Shown here piece after piece: positions 9,621-18,240 of a stretch of DNA of 64,000 bases. The first letter of the stretch is position 1. Each line of letters opens with the position of its first letter. Made by a program: the position numbers and the translations under genes. The notes under the pieces are model-generated. The model saw only the letters and a list, made by a program, of their open reading frames with translations, searched no databases and was not told the origin of the DNA. Source of the stretch: Arcobacter cloacae (GTDB lineage Bacteria > Campylobacterota > Campylobacteria > Campylobacterales > Arcobacteraceae); the NCBI RefSeq assembly GCF_013201935.1, contig NZ_CP053833.1, positions 62,001-126,000 of the forward strand, in the 5' to 3' direction.

Positions 9621-10199
9621 ATGAAATTAGTTACAAGATTAGCAAGTGCAGTTGTATTAACTTTAGGATTAGCAAATGCAAGTGAGTTTACTTTAGATAA
9701 AGCTCACACAAATGTAGGGTTTACGGTTAAGCATTTAATGATTACAAATGTAAATGGTAGTTTTAAAGCATATGATGCAAATATTGATTTTGATACAGCA
9801 AAAAAAAGTTTTAACTCTTTTAGTGCAACAGTTGAAACACAATCAATTGATACAGGAATTGAAAAAAGAGATGACCACTTAAGAAGTGAAGATTTTTTCT
9901 TTTCTGAAATGTTCCCTAAAATGACTTTTGAAATGAAATCTTATGAAGCAGATGGTGATGAAGGTAAAATGAAAGGTGATTTAACAATAAGAGGAATCAC
10001 AAAACCTGTAACTCTTGAAGTTGAAGATATTGCTATGATTAAAGATTTTGATGGAAATAATAGAGTTGGATTTACATTAAAAGGTAAAATCAATAGAATG
10101 GATTATGATTTAAAATGGAATAAAGCTTTAGAATTTGGAGGAGTTGCTGTTTCTGATGAGGTTAAAATAGTTGTTGATGTACAAGCAAAAGAGAAATAG
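9621..10199 (+). CDS. YceI-family periplasmic protein
   Basis: A 192-aa protein with a signal peptide (about 1-20) and a complete YceI lipocalin-like barrel beginning FTLDKAHTNVGFTVKHLMI and ending with GVAVSDEVKIVVDVQ. YceI proteins bind long polyprenoid or amide lipids in the periplasm. ATG 9621 is chosen over ATG 9597 because AAAGGAG lies just before it and it begins the signal peptide. It lies 24 bases after the efflux pump gene and is probably co-transcribed. A second YceI gene occurs at 51670-52221. Confidence 0.9.
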   Translation: MKLVTRLASAVVLTLGLANASEFTLDKAHTNVGFTVKHLMITNVNGSFKAYDANIDFDTAKKSFNSFSATVETQSIDTGIEKRDDHLRSEDFFFSEMFPKMTFEMKSYEADGDEGKMKGDLTIRGITKPVTLEVEDIAMIKDFDGNNRVGFTLKGKINRMDYDLKWNKALEFGGVAVSDEVKIVVDVQAKEK

Positions 10200-10252
10200 T
10201 ATTTTAAATTGTTTTAGAATATACTCATGAAAATTTTAAAAAGGAATAAAAA

Positions 10253-10567
10253 ATGAATATGAAAAAAGTTTTAGCAGGATTATTTCTAGGTGCATTACTT
10301 GCAACTACATCTGCATTTGCAAACAATGGTTCTTGTGGTGCTGGAAAATGTGGTGGGGAAATGAAAAAAGAGATGAAAGGTTCTTGCAACACTGGAAAAT
10401 GTGGTGGAGAAATGAAAAAAGAGATGAAAGGTTCTTGCAACACTGGAAAATGTGGTGGAGAAATGAAAAAAGAGATGAAAGGTTCTTGTGGTGCTGGTAA
10501 GTGCGGAGCTGAAATGAAAGATGAGAAAAAAGCATCTTGTGGCGCTGGAAAGTGTGGTTCTAAATAA
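10253..10567 (+). CDS. Secreted Cys-rich repeat peptide, possible metal-binding bufferin-like protein
   Basis: This 104-aa protein has a signal peptide (about 1-24, cleaved at AFA-NN) followed by four full and one partial 17-residue repeats of the type GSCxxGKCGGEMKKEMK. Each repeat holds a CxxxxC pair, giving ten cysteines and several methionines. It follows a Cu/Ag-type efflux operon and a YceI gene, so periplasmic soft-metal binding is a reasonable inference. The GKCG units resemble the repeats of HvfA-type bufferins, whose cysteines are modified by DUF692 (MNIO) enzymes, but no such enzyme is encoded in the window. Shine-Dalgarno AAAAAGGAATAA precedes the ATG. Confidence 0.8.
   Translation: MNMKKVLAGLFLGALLATTSAFANNGSCGAGKCGGEMKKEMKGSCNTGKCGGEMKKEMKGSCNTGKCGGEMKKEMKGSCGAGKCGAEMKDEKKASCGAGKCGSK
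10328..10531 (+). repeat. Four tandem 51-bp coding repeats
   Basis: Units lie at 10328-10378, 10379-10429, 10430-10480 and 10481-10531, each encoding 17 aa, with a fifth truncated unit to the stop codon. Units 2 and 3 appear identical in DNA and unit 1 differs at few bases, which indicates recent expansion. Confidence 0.9.
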
Positions 10568-10570
10568 TTC

Positions 10571-10600
10571 TTTTACTATAGGTTTTTACCTATAGTAAAA
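10571..10600. terminator. Bidirectional terminator between the Cys-rich gene and the MATE gene
   Basis: A near-perfect 13-bp stem, TTTTACTATAGGT with ACCTATAGTAAAA, around a short T loop. It overlaps the stop of the convergent MATE gene (10590) and has A/T runs on both sides. Confidence 0.85.
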
Positions 10601-11948
10601 TATTACAACTCTTCTTTAATAAATTTTTTGTATAAAAATATGCGAAAAATGCAGCACTATAAATCATAATTAAAATTCCAATCCATAGATAAACAAAATC
10701 TAGTTCAAATATTTTTACTATTAAATAAGCAATTATAAGTTTTGCTACGATTTGTCTATACAAAGCTATATATAAAATCATTTTAGGTTTTTTTATAGCT
10801 TGTAGGGTTGATACACAAATAAATAATACTACATAAGCATAAAAAATCCAAATTTCAACCAATAAATAAGTTATTCCAAAATCAACAACTATTTCATTTG
10901 AATCAAATAAAGCAATAAGAGTTTTACCTAAAATAGTAAGTGTGATAATTCCGATTGTTGATAAAATAAACCCATATTTCATGGCAACTTTTAAAGTCTC
11001 TAAAACCCTATCATATTTTTTTGCACCGTAGTTATTTGATATGATGGTTAAAACAGCTGTACTTAATCCAAGAGTTGGTAAAAGCATTAGTTGTTCTACT
11101 CTATAAGCTATTCCATATCCAGCAACAGCCATAAGACCATATTGAGCAACAAAATATGTAAGAATAACCGAACCAATAGACATAATAAGCATATTTAAAC
11201 TAGATGGAATTCCTTGAGATAAAAAGAGCTTATAAACTCTAAAATCAGGTAAAAAATATAAAAGTTTTTCAAAGTGAATAACTCTTGTTTTATAAACTTT
11301 GTAAAAAAGATAAATCATATTTATAATCTGAATCAAAACGGTTGCTATAGCTATTCCACTAAGTCCCATAGCTGGAATAAATAAAAATCCAAACATAAAT
11401 AAAGGATTTAATATTAAGTTTGCAAAAAATCCAAAAATAAGTGTATTTCTATAAGTTTTTGTATCTCCTAAAGCAACTAAGACAGCATTTAAAGAGAAAT
11501 TAAACATAAAAAATATTGTTCCAAATAAGATAGGATTTATATATGTTATTGCATCTTGTAGATACTCTTCTTTAGCACCAAGTAAAATAAACATAGAAGG
11601 AGCAAATATATAACCAATAATAGAGAGTATAAATCCAATAAATGGAATAAAAACAATACCTTTATGGGCATAAATTGATGCTAGCTTTTCTCTTTTTTTT
11701 CCAAAAGAGTTTCCTAAAATAGCAGTTATAGCAGAACTAAAGCCATAACCTAAACCAATTATTAAAAAAAATACCATAAAGGAAAGTGTTAAAGCAGAAA
11801 CTGCTTGTGTAGAGATAAGTCCAGCATAAAATGTATCAACAACATTATACATAGTATTAAAAAACATTCCTATACTTGCTGGAATAGCAAGTTGTCTTAG
11901 TAAAGTAGGAATATCTTGAGAAGTTAGTTTTATTTGATTATTTTTCAA
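10590..11948 (-). CDS. MATE-family efflux transporter
   Basis: A 452-aa inner-membrane protein with about twelve membrane segments in two related halves, beginning LLRQLAIPASIGMFFNTMYNVVDTFYAG, which is the characteristic MATE opening. MATE proteins export cationic drugs or metabolites using Na+ or H+ gradients; the substrate cannot be told from sequence. It lies 16 bases downstream of hom on the same strand and is probably the last gene of that transcription unit. Confidence 0.92.
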   Translation of the reverse strand: MKNNQIKLTSQDIPTLLRQLAIPASIGMFFNTMYNVVDTFYAGLISTQAVSALTLSFMVFFLIIGLGYGFSSAITAILGNSFGKKREKLASIYAHKGIVFIPFIGFILSIIGYIFAPSMFILLGAKEEYLQDAITYINPILFGTIFFMFNFSLNAVLVALGDTKTYRNTLIFGFFANLILNPLFMFGFLFIPAMGLSGIAIATVLIQIINMIYLFYKVYKTRVIHFEKLLYFLPDFRVYKLFLSQGIPSSLNMLIMSIGSVILTYFVAQYGLMAVAGYGIAYRVEQLMLLPTLGLSTAVLTIISNNYGAKKYDRVLETLKVAMKYGFILSTIGIITLTILGKTLIALFDSNEIVVDFGITYLLVEIWIFYAYVVLFICVSTLQAIKKPKMILYIALYRQIVAKLIIAYLIVKIFELDFVYLWIGILIMIYSAAFFAYFYTKNLLKKSCNILL

Positions 11949-11964
11949 GTTTGTAAATAGAGGA

Positions 11965-13227
11965 TTATTCCTCTATTCTTATCATTGCAGGTTTTACTAA
12001 AACTACTCCTGAGTTTTCTACCTCTTTCATAGCTTTTAAAATATCTTTTTCAACGCATGTATGAGTTGTTAAAAGAAGATTTGCACTACCATTTTTTAGT
12101 GGTTTTTGTAACATTGCTTCAATAGAAATAGAATTATCTCCTAAAATAGTAGCTATTTTTGCTAATGTTCCAGATTTATCAGCAACCTCAAGTCTTAAAT
12201 AGTATTTTGTAGAGATATTTTCTTTTGACATTAAAGAGAGTTTCTCTCCTGGTTGTTTTTCAAAACCAAGCATTGGAGAGCCCTTCCCTCGTCTTGCTAT
12301 ATCAATTATGTTTGCAACAACCGCAGATGCTGTTGCATCACCACCTGCTCCTGCTCCATAAAACATAGTTTCTCCGACTTTATCTCCTACAACAGAGATA
12401 CCATTCATAACACCATCAACTTTTGCAATCATTTTATCTTGAGGTATTAAAACAGGATGAACTCTTAATTCTATTTCTTGCCCTACTTTTTTAGCAATTC
12501 CTAGTAATTTTATAGAGTATTCAAACTCTTTTGCAAACTCAATATCAGCATTAGTAATAGTATCAATACCTTCAATTAAAATATCTTCAGGTTTTGCATC
12601 AATTCCATAAGCAATAGAAGCTAAAATCAAAAGTTTATGAGATGCATCAAATCCACCAACATCAAAAGTAGGATCTGCTTCTGCATATCCTAAATCTTGA
12701 GCTTCTTTTAAAATTTCATCATAACTAACACCATCATTTATCATACGAGTTAGCATATAGTTACAAGTTCCATTCATAATACCTTGAATAGATTTGATAT
12801 GATTTGCACTTAATCCATCTCTTAAGGCATTAATAATTGGAATACCACCTGCAACTGCTGCTTCAAACTCAAATGGAATATCACCAGCAAGTTCCTGAAG
12901 TTCGTATCTATGATATGCCAATAAGGCTTTATTTGCAGTAACTACAGCTTTACCTTTTTGTAAAGCTTTTTTTACTATTTCATGTGGCTTTTCAATTCCA
13001 CCCATTAACTCAACAATTATATCAATTGAATTATCATTTAAAACATCATCAATATTGTCTGTAAGTTTGATATCAACATCTCTTTTTTTATGTAAATTTG
13101 AAACTACTCCAATAGTCGGAATTATCTCTTTCCCAGCACGTGCGGTGATAATATTTTTGTTATCTCTTAAAATATTTGCAACACTAGCTCCTACTGTTCC
13201 AACTCCAATAATTCCAACTCTTAACAT
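11965..13227 (-). CDS. hom: Homoserine dehydrogenase
   Basis: A 420-aa cytoplasmic enzyme reducing aspartate semialdehyde to homoserine for Thr/Met synthesis. It shows the N-terminal NAD(P) fold (GIIGVGTVGASVANIL), the catalytic region (GIMNGTCNYMLTRM, EAQDLGYAEADPTFDVGG) and a C-terminal ACT domain (about 345-420, YYLRLEVADKSGTLAKIA) that suggests feedback inhibition by threonine. It lies 9 bases after the aminotransferase gene, a pairing conserved in Campylobacterota. Confidence 0.96.
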   Translation of the reverse strand: MLRVGIIGVGTVGASVANILRDNKNIITARAGKEIIPTIGVVSNLHKKRDVDIKLTDNIDDVLNDNSIDIIVELMGGIEKPHEIVKKALQKGKAVVTANKALLAYHRYELQELAGDIPFEFEAAVAGGIPIINALRDGLSANHIKSIQGIMNGTCNYMLTRMINDGVSYDEILKEAQDLGYAEADPTFDVGGFDASHKLLILASIAYGIDAKPEDILIEGIDTITNADIEFAKEFEYSIKLLGIAKKVGQEIELRVHPVLIPQDKMIAKVDGVMNGISVVGDKVGETMFYGAGAGGDATASAVVANIIDIARRGKGSPMLGFEKQPGEKLSLMSKENISTKYYLRLEVADKSGTLAKIATILGDNSISIEAMLQKPLKNGSANLLLTTHTCVEKDILKAMKEVENSGVVLVKPAMIRIEE

Positions 13228-13236
13228 AACTATTTC

Positions 13237-14451
13237 CTATTTTTCTAATGATTTTAAATATTTCTTTATATTTTTTGCAGCTTGTCTAATTCTTTTTTCA
13301 TTTTCAATTAAAGCAATTCTTACATACTGGTCACCATAGTGTCCAAATCCAATACCAGGACTTACAGCCACATGAGCTTGTGTTAATAACTGTTTTGAGA
13401 ATTCCATACTTCCTAAATGTGCTGCCACTTCTGGGATTTTTGCCCAAATAAACATAGATGCATTTGGTTTATTCATAACCCAACCAGCATCTGCAAATGT
13501 TTCAAGCATTAAATCTCTTCTTTTTCTATATTTCTCAACATGTTCAGCAACACAATCTTGTGGACCATCAAGTGCAACAGTAGCAGCAACTTGAATTGGA
13601 GTAAACATTCCATAATCAAGCCAAGATTTAATTCTTTTTAATGCTCCAATTAATTTCTCATTTCCAACAATACACCCTACTCTCCATCCAGCCATATTGT
13701 ATGATTTACTTAAAGTAAAACACTCAACAGCAACATCTAAAGCACCTTCTGCTTGAAAAATTGAAGGAGTTTTATATCCATCAAATGTAATATCAGCATA
13801 AGCTATATCAGAGATTATATAAAATCTCTCTTTTTTAGCCATAGCTACTAATTTTGTATAAAATTCAGGTGTAACTGTCGCACAAGAAGGATTGTGTGGG
13901 AAGTTTACAACTACAAATTTTACTTTTGGAATAGACTCATCAATAGTTTTTTGTAATCTTTCAAAAAACAGTTCTTCATCAACTTTAAATGTATCATCAA
14001 ATGATAATTCAAATTTATGAACAGCAGCTCCATTTAGCATAAATGCATAAGAGTGAATTGGATAAGTAGGGTCTGGAACAACAGCTACATCACCAACATT
14101 TACTATTGCTTGAACTAAATGAACATAACCCTCTTTTGAACCCATTGTTGCACATACGTGTTTATTTGGATCTAAGAAATCAACATCATATTTTCTTTTA
14201 TACCAATTTGAAATAGCAAGTCTTAATTTATAAATTCCTGCACTTGCACTATATCCATGGTTTTTTGGTTTAGCAGATGCTTCTATTAATTTATCTGTGA
14301 TATGTTGTGGTGCTGGACCATCAGGATTTCCCATAGAAAAATCAATTACATCTTCCCCTGCACGTCTTGCTTCCATTTTGATATTATTAACTTCCGCAAA
14401 CACATAGTTTGGAAGTCTTTTCATTCTTTCAAATTCAATTTCTGCAAACAC
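13237..14451 (-). CDS. Class I/II PLP-dependent aminotransferase
   Basis: A 404-aa fold-type I aminotransferase. PLP-site features are SMGNPDGPAPQHI, NFPHNPSCATV, DIAYADITFDG, and the Schiff-base Lys in TLSKSYNMAGWRVGC. Its closest relatives are the AlaC / LL-diaminopimelate aminotransferase-like proteins. In Campylobacterota this gene sits directly upstream of hom, which suggests a role in aspartate-family or alanine metabolism, but the substrate cannot be decided here. The gene begins 3 bases after the periplasmic-protein gene ends. Confidence 0.9.
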   Translation of the reverse strand: MFAEIEFERMKRLPNYVFAEVNNIKMEARRAGEDVIDFSMGNPDGPAPQHITDKLIEASAKPKNHGYSASAGIYKLRLAISNWYKRKYDVDFLDPNKHVCATMGSKEGYVHLVQAIVNVGDVAVVPDPTYPIHSYAFMLNGAAVHKFELSFDDTFKVDEELFFERLQKTIDESIPKVKFVVVNFPHNPSCATVTPEFYTKLVAMAKKERFYIISDIAYADITFDGYKTPSIFQAEGALDVAVECFTLSKSYNMAGWRVGCIVGNEKLIGALKRIKSWLDYGMFTPIQVAATVALDGPQDCVAEHVEKYRKRRDLMLETFADAGWVMNKPNASMFIWAKIPEVAAHLGSMEFSKQLLTQAHVAVSPGIGFGHYGDQYVRIALIENEKRIRQAAKNIKKYLKSLEK

Positions 14452-14454
14452 TAT

Positions 14455-15264
14455 TTACTCCTTAGTAATGTTAAGACCTTGCTTTAAATTTGCAAGGCTA
14501 TAAAAATCATCAATTTTGATATATTTTGTACTATTAGGCACGCTAAGTCTTAGACTTCTATGCAAACTATCTTTTTCAACTATCTCAAGTACGTTGTAAT
14601 TCTTATCATAAAAAATTATATTAGGATGCCAACTATTTCCTGCTGTTGAGTTTATATTAATATTAGAGATATTATCAACTTCAACAATATAAGGTCTTTG
14701 AGGTTTTTTCAAAGATAATTGACTGTTATTTACCAAATCTTCCGTTCTATAAATTTTTGAATTACTAGCGTCTATTGAGTAACTCCATTTATTAGATCCC
14801 TCTCGTTTTATATCCAAAATTCTACTATTTACTTTTTGTAGTTCTTGTGATAAACGAAGAGGGCTTATGGCGGCTGCGGTTTTAATTTTTACCGTCCATT
14901 TAAGTTGATTATTAACTACTACTTCTTCTTGAGTTATATAGTTTTGATTACCTAAAATTCTAATAATATCAGATATGTTTCTTAAAGAGATTTTTGGATT
15001 ACTATTGAAGTTAAAAGTAACAAATAAATCTTGAGTTGAACCAAGATTTAGTTTTAAAAGATTGTTATTTGATAAAACTTCAGTGATTTTTACATAGTCA
15101 ATTTGTCCATTTGAATAAAAACTATTTTGATTTTTAAATAAATGATTTATTAAATTACGATGAGTGTTATACTCTGATACACCCAAAATATCTCTAACAT
15201 TATCATTTAGATTTGCAAATAATGCAACATTTAAAGCAGTAAATAAAAATAGTTTTTTTATCAT
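14455..15264 (-). CDS. Periplasmic protein of unknown function
   Basis: A 269-aa protein with a signal peptide (about 1-18, FTALNVALFANL). The rest is soluble, with mixed alpha/beta composition and no catalytic motif I recognise. A central segment (QLKWTVKIKTAAAISPLRLSQELQ) and a C-terminal beta-rich part (RPYIVEVDNISN ... LRLSVPNSTKYIKIDDF) are visible. Its place between the aminotransferase gene and the rRNA methyltransferase genes matches a conserved Campylobacterota gene order in which a periplasmic protein occupies this slot. Confidence 0.8.
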   Translation of the reverse strand: MIKKLFLFTALNVALFANLNDNVRDILGVSEYNTHRNLINHLFKNQNSFYSNGQIDYVKITEVLSNNNLLKLNLGSTQDLFVTFNFNSNPKISLRNISDIIRILGNQNYITQEEVVVNNQLKWTVKIKTAAAISPLRLSQELQKVNSRILDIKREGSNKWSYSIDASNSKIYRTEDLVNNSQLSLKKPQRPYIVEVDNISNININSTAGNSWHPNIIFYDKNYNVLEIVEKDSLHRSLRLSVPNSTKYIKIDDFYSLANLKQGLNITKE

Positions 15265-15279
15265 GGTATTCTTCTTTTT

Positions 15280-15969
15280 TTATCTTTTTAGATTATAAAT
15301 CAAAATTCCAGCAGCAACAGATACATTTAATGAATCAAACTCATGTTCCATAGCAATAGATACTTTTAAATCAAGTTTTTTAGCAACTTTAGGAGAAATC
15401 CCAGTTCCTTCACTTCCTAAAAATAATGCAACTTTATCAGTTTTTTCAATTTTGCCATATTTTTTTAAATCAACACCATCTGTTGTTGCACCAATTAGTG
15501 TAAATCCTGCATCAATTAATTCACTTGCTAAATCAACTGATCTTGGATGTACTAAAAATGGTAAATCAAGTAAAGCACCAGAACTTGTTCTTAAAATTCC
15601 AGAATCATTTACAGTTTTAATATCAGCAGCTATTAAACCTTCAATTCCTAAAGAATAAGCAGTTCTAGCAATTGCACCAATGTTTCCAACATCTGTAACA
15701 CCATCTAAAACTAAAATAAAGTTCATTTTTTTGAACTCTTTTATGTTTGTATATTCAACATGTTTTAGTTTTAAAAAGAAACCTTGATGGTTTCCACCTT
15801 TTGCTAATGCTTGAGCTTTTTGATTATCCAACTTGTGGATTTTTTTGTCAAGTTTTGCAAACCTTGTGAAAAGTTTTTTATCTATTTCTTTAGAAAGAAA
15901 AACTTCTTCTATTAAATCAGGGTGTTTGTCAAGTACATAAAGTACGATTTGTTTTCCATATATTATCAT
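15280..15969 (-). CDS. rlmB: TrmH/SpoU-family rRNA 2'-O-methyltransferase (RlmB-like)
   Basis: A 229-aa SPOUT methyltransferase. It has an N-terminal substrate-binding domain (about 1-75) and a knotted SAM-binding domain with NIGAIARTAYSLG, LFLGSEGTGIS and SLNVSVAAGILIY, the three SpoU motifs. It probably methylates the 2'-OH of a 23S rRNA guanosine. Its ATG overlaps the end of rsmI by 4 bases, giving an rRNA-modification pair behind rpmE. Assignment to RlmB rather than another SpoU member comes from size and domain layout. Confidence 0.87.
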   Translation of the reverse strand: MIIYGKQIVLYVLDKHPDLIEEVFLSKEIDKKLFTRFAKLDKKIHKLDNQKAQALAKGGNHQGFFLKLKHVEYTNIKEFKKMNFILVLDGVTDVGNIGAIARTAYSLGIEGLIAADIKTVNDSGILRTSSGALLDLPFLVHPRSVDLASELIDAGFTLIGATTDGVDLKKYGKIEKTDKVALFLGSEGTGISPKVAKKLDLKVSIAMEHEFDSLNVSVAAGILIYNLKR

Positions 15970-16787
15970 GAGGGGATTCTATCCAAAAATTGTTGATAAA
16001 CCTCTTTTACTGATTGTCCAGTCATTTTTGCTATTAATTTAGCTTTAATTTTTGGAGCTATATCTAAAGAAAGAATATCATTTAAATCAAGATTAAAACC
16101 AATTTTTTCTTTTGGTTCAACTATTACAACCCATTCACCTCTTATATTGATACTTTTAAACTCTTCAAAGAGATTTATTGCAGAATCTTTATAAGTTGTT
16201 TGATGAAGTTTTGTTATCTCTTTTGCTAAAAATATTGTTCTATTTGGCTCTTTTTCTTTTAACTCTTCTAAAAGTTTTAGAAGTCTGTGTGGTGATTCAT
16301 ATAAAATTGCTAATTTGTCATCATTTAATAAATCATCAAGTTTTGATGCCCTACTTGCGCCTTTATGGTCTAAAAATCCATAAAAAGAAAAAGTTGTATG
16401 TGAAAATCCACTCATTGCATATGCAGTTAAAATAGCATTTGCACCTGGAAGTACATCGTAAGGAATTTGATTTTTTATGCAAAAATCTACAAGTGTAGCC
16501 CCTGGGTCACTAACACAAGGCATTCCAGCATCACTTACGTAAACAACATTTTTAGAAAAAGTCTCTTTATCTAAAGTTTTTAAAATTTGATTTTCATTGT
16601 GTGAGTGAAAAGATTTATACTCTTTATTTGAGAAATCTATATTATATTTTTCACCCAAAAGGTTTAGAAGCTTTTTTGTTACTCTTGTATCTTCACAAAA
16701 AATAAGTTCCGCCTCCATAAGAACCCTTAAAGACCTATTTGAAATATCTTCAAGATTTCCTATAGGAGTTGGAACTAAGCACAACAT
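15966..16787 (-). CDS. rsmI: 16S rRNA (cytidine-1402-2'-O)-methyltransferase
   Basis: A 273-aa tetrapyrrole-methylase-fold enzyme with the RsmI signatures LVPTPIGNLEDIS at the N-terminus, FCEDTRVTKKLL, VSDAGMPCVSDPG and YESPHRLLKLLEEL. It methylates C1402 in the decoding centre of 16S rRNA. It starts 9 bases after rpmE, so the ribosomal protein and two rRNA methylases form one transcription unit. Confidence 0.95.
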   Translation of the reverse strand: MLCLVPTPIGNLEDISNRSLRVLMEAELIFCEDTRVTKKLLNLLGEKYNIDFSNKEYKSFHSHNENQILKTLDKETFSKNVVYVSDAGMPCVSDPGATLVDFCIKNQIPYDVLPGANAILTAYAMSGFSHTTFSFYGFLDHKGASRASKLDDLLNDDKLAILYESPHRLLKLLEELKEKEPNRTIFLAKEITKLHQTTYKDSAINLFEEFKSINIRGEWVVIVEPKEKIGFNLDLNDILSLDIAPKIKAKLIAKMTGQSVKEVYQQFLDRIPS

Positions 16788-16796
16788 AGTATTGTA

Positions 16797-17000
16797 CTAT
16801 TTGTCCATGTTATATTTAGCTTTGAATTTTTCAACTCTTCCAGCAGCATCAACGATTTTTTGCTCACCAGTGAAGAATGGGTGACAAGAAGAACAAATGT
16901 CAATTTTTAATGTTTCAACATTTGATTTTGTTTCAAATGTATTACCACAAGAACAAGTAACTGTACAAACTTTATAATCTGGATGAATTTCTTTTTTCAT
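16797..17000 (-). CDS. rpmE: Ribosomal protein L31, zinc-binding type
   Basis: A 67-aa protein beginning [20 protein letters not shown] with cysteines in a CxC-x19-CxxC arrangement ([11 protein letters not shown]), the zinc-binding C+ form of L31. It sits at the subunit interface of the 50S ribosome. It has its own promoter (-10 TATAAT at 17081-17086) and an untranslated leader of roughly 70 bases that ends with Shine-Dalgarno AAGGAAAT. Confidence 0.97.
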   Translation of the reverse strand: MKKEIHPDYKVCTVTCSCGNTFETKSNVETLKIDICSSCHPFFTGEQKIVDAAGRVEKFKAKYNMDK

Positions 17001-17080
17001 ACCAATTTCCTTAAAAATAATTATTGTCTAACAAAAGGTCAGGTCTTCGCAAGCCCTTTATTAAACTCTTTAGGGACGGG

Positions 17081-17086
17081 ATTATA
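17081..17086 (-). promoter_or_regulatory. -10 box of the rpmE operon
   Basis: On the minus strand this reads GCTATAAT, an extended-type -10. It overlaps the last codons of miaA. The resulting leader contains GGG/CCC-rich segments able to fold, but no known riboswitch is recognisable. Confidence 0.55.
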
Positions 17087-17957
17087 GCGAAAAATACTTA
17101 ATAATATCTGAATTTAAGTTTTCTATTATATTTGAAGTTTTATTTAAAAATTGACCTTTGTTGAAGGTATTTTGTCTTTTTGCAAGTTTTGTAGTATTTA
17201 AGCAGATTTTTTCTTCAAGCTCTTTTTTTGATATCTTTCCATCTAGATATTCTAAGGTTTCAATAACTCCAATAGATGACATACAATTTGGTGCTCTTGT
17301 ATATTTTTTTTCTAAATATATTATCTCATCAATCAAACCTGAATTTAGCATAATATTTGTTCTAAGTGCAATTCTTTTTTTTAACTCTTCTTTATCCCAT
17401 AAAATTTCAAATATTTTCAAATCTTTCGCAATACCGATTTTAGGATTTTTTTCAAAATACTCACTTGGAGTTAGATTTGTTTGTTTGTAAATAGCGTAAG
17501 CTTTTTCGATTCTATATTTATCATTTTTTTCAATCTTTTGCATATAATCTTTATCTAAATTATAAAGTAAATCATAAGCATCAAGTGAAGAGATATCAAG
17601 TTTTATTTTAGATTCTACACCTTGTGATAAACCATCGATTAACGCTTTTAGATAAAAACCAGTTCCCCCAACAATGATAAGATTTTTATCATTTTGAATA
17701 GCATATTCTTTTGATTTTTTATAAAGTTCAATAAACTTTATAACATCAAACTCTTCATTTGGAAAGACTTCATCTATCCCAAAATGTACAATATCTCCTC
17801 TTTCTTGCAAAGTTGGTTTTGCAGAAACTATATCTATCTCTTTATAAACACACAAAGAATCTAAAGACAAGATAATAGAGTTTGTTTTATTTGCTAATTC
17901 TAAAGATAGGGCAGTTTTTCCTGAAGCTGTTGAGCCAATGATTGCTAGTTCTTTCAT
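17082..17957 (-). CDS. miaA: tRNA dimethylallyltransferase
   Basis: A 291-aa enzyme that adds a dimethylallyl group to A37 of tRNAs reading UNN codons. It shows the P-loop GSTASGKTALS, the DSLCVYKEIDIVSAKPT motif with the catalytic Asp, and IIVGGTGFYLKALIDGL. The C-terminal zinc-finger-like extension of eukaryotic forms is absent, as expected. It begins 2 bases downstream of the small lipoprotein gene. Confidence 0.95.
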   Translation of the reverse strand: MKELAIIGSTASGKTALSLELANKTNSIILSLDSLCVYKEIDIVSAKPTLQERGDIVHFGIDEVFPNEEFDVIKFIELYKKSKEYAIQNDKNLIIVGGTGFYLKALIDGLSQGVESKIKLDISSLDAYDLLYNLDKDYMQKIEKNDKYRIEKAYAIYKQTNLTPSEYFEKNPKIGIAKDLKIFEILWDKEELKKRIALRTNIMLNSGLIDEIIYLEKKYTRAPNCMSSIGVIETLEYLDGKISKKELEEKICLNTTKLAKRQNTFNKGQFLNKTSNIIENLNSDIIKYFSL

Positions 17958-17959
17958 AA

Positions 17960-18151
17960 TTAACTTTTATTCTTACAATCTTCAAGTTTTTGTGTTAAAT
18001 CATTTATCTCTTTCTCTTTTTGAATAAGAGTTTTTAGTAAATCAGAGATATCTTTTGAGCCTGAATTTATAACTTCTGTTTGTGATTTTGAGCTACAAGC
18101 AGTGAAAAAAAGAAATATTATTGGTAAAGTAAGTTGAATAACTCTTTTCAT
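17960..18151 (-). CDS. Small lipoprotein with coiled coil
   Basis: A 63-aa protein with a lipoprotein signal peptide ending in the lipobox FFTAC (Cys at residue 19), then a Ser-rich linker and a C-terminal heptad region (ISDLLKTLIQKEKEINDLTQKLEDCKNK) likely to form a coiled coil. Such Lpp-like lipoproteins often help anchor or space the envelope, but the role here is unknown. It precedes miaA with a 2-base gap. Confidence 0.75.
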   Translation of the reverse strand: MKRVIQLTLPIIFLFFTACSSKSQTEVINSGSKDISDLLKTLIQKEKEINDLTQKLEDCKNKS

Positions 18152-18240
18152 TGTTCTCTTTCAAAATTAAAATGTAGATGATTATAACTAGAAAAAGTTT
18201 AATTTTTATTTTTAATCATATCTTAGATACTATTTCATCC

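Noticed and set aside
10328-10531. Direct repeats that could suggest a CRISPR array
   Set aside because: Units are contiguous without spacers, 51 bp long, keep the reading frame and lie inside a secreted-protein gene.
10225-10535. Minus-strand frames across the Cys-rich repeat gene
   Set aside because: They are mirror images of the repeats, have no ribosome-binding site, and the plus frame has a signal peptide.
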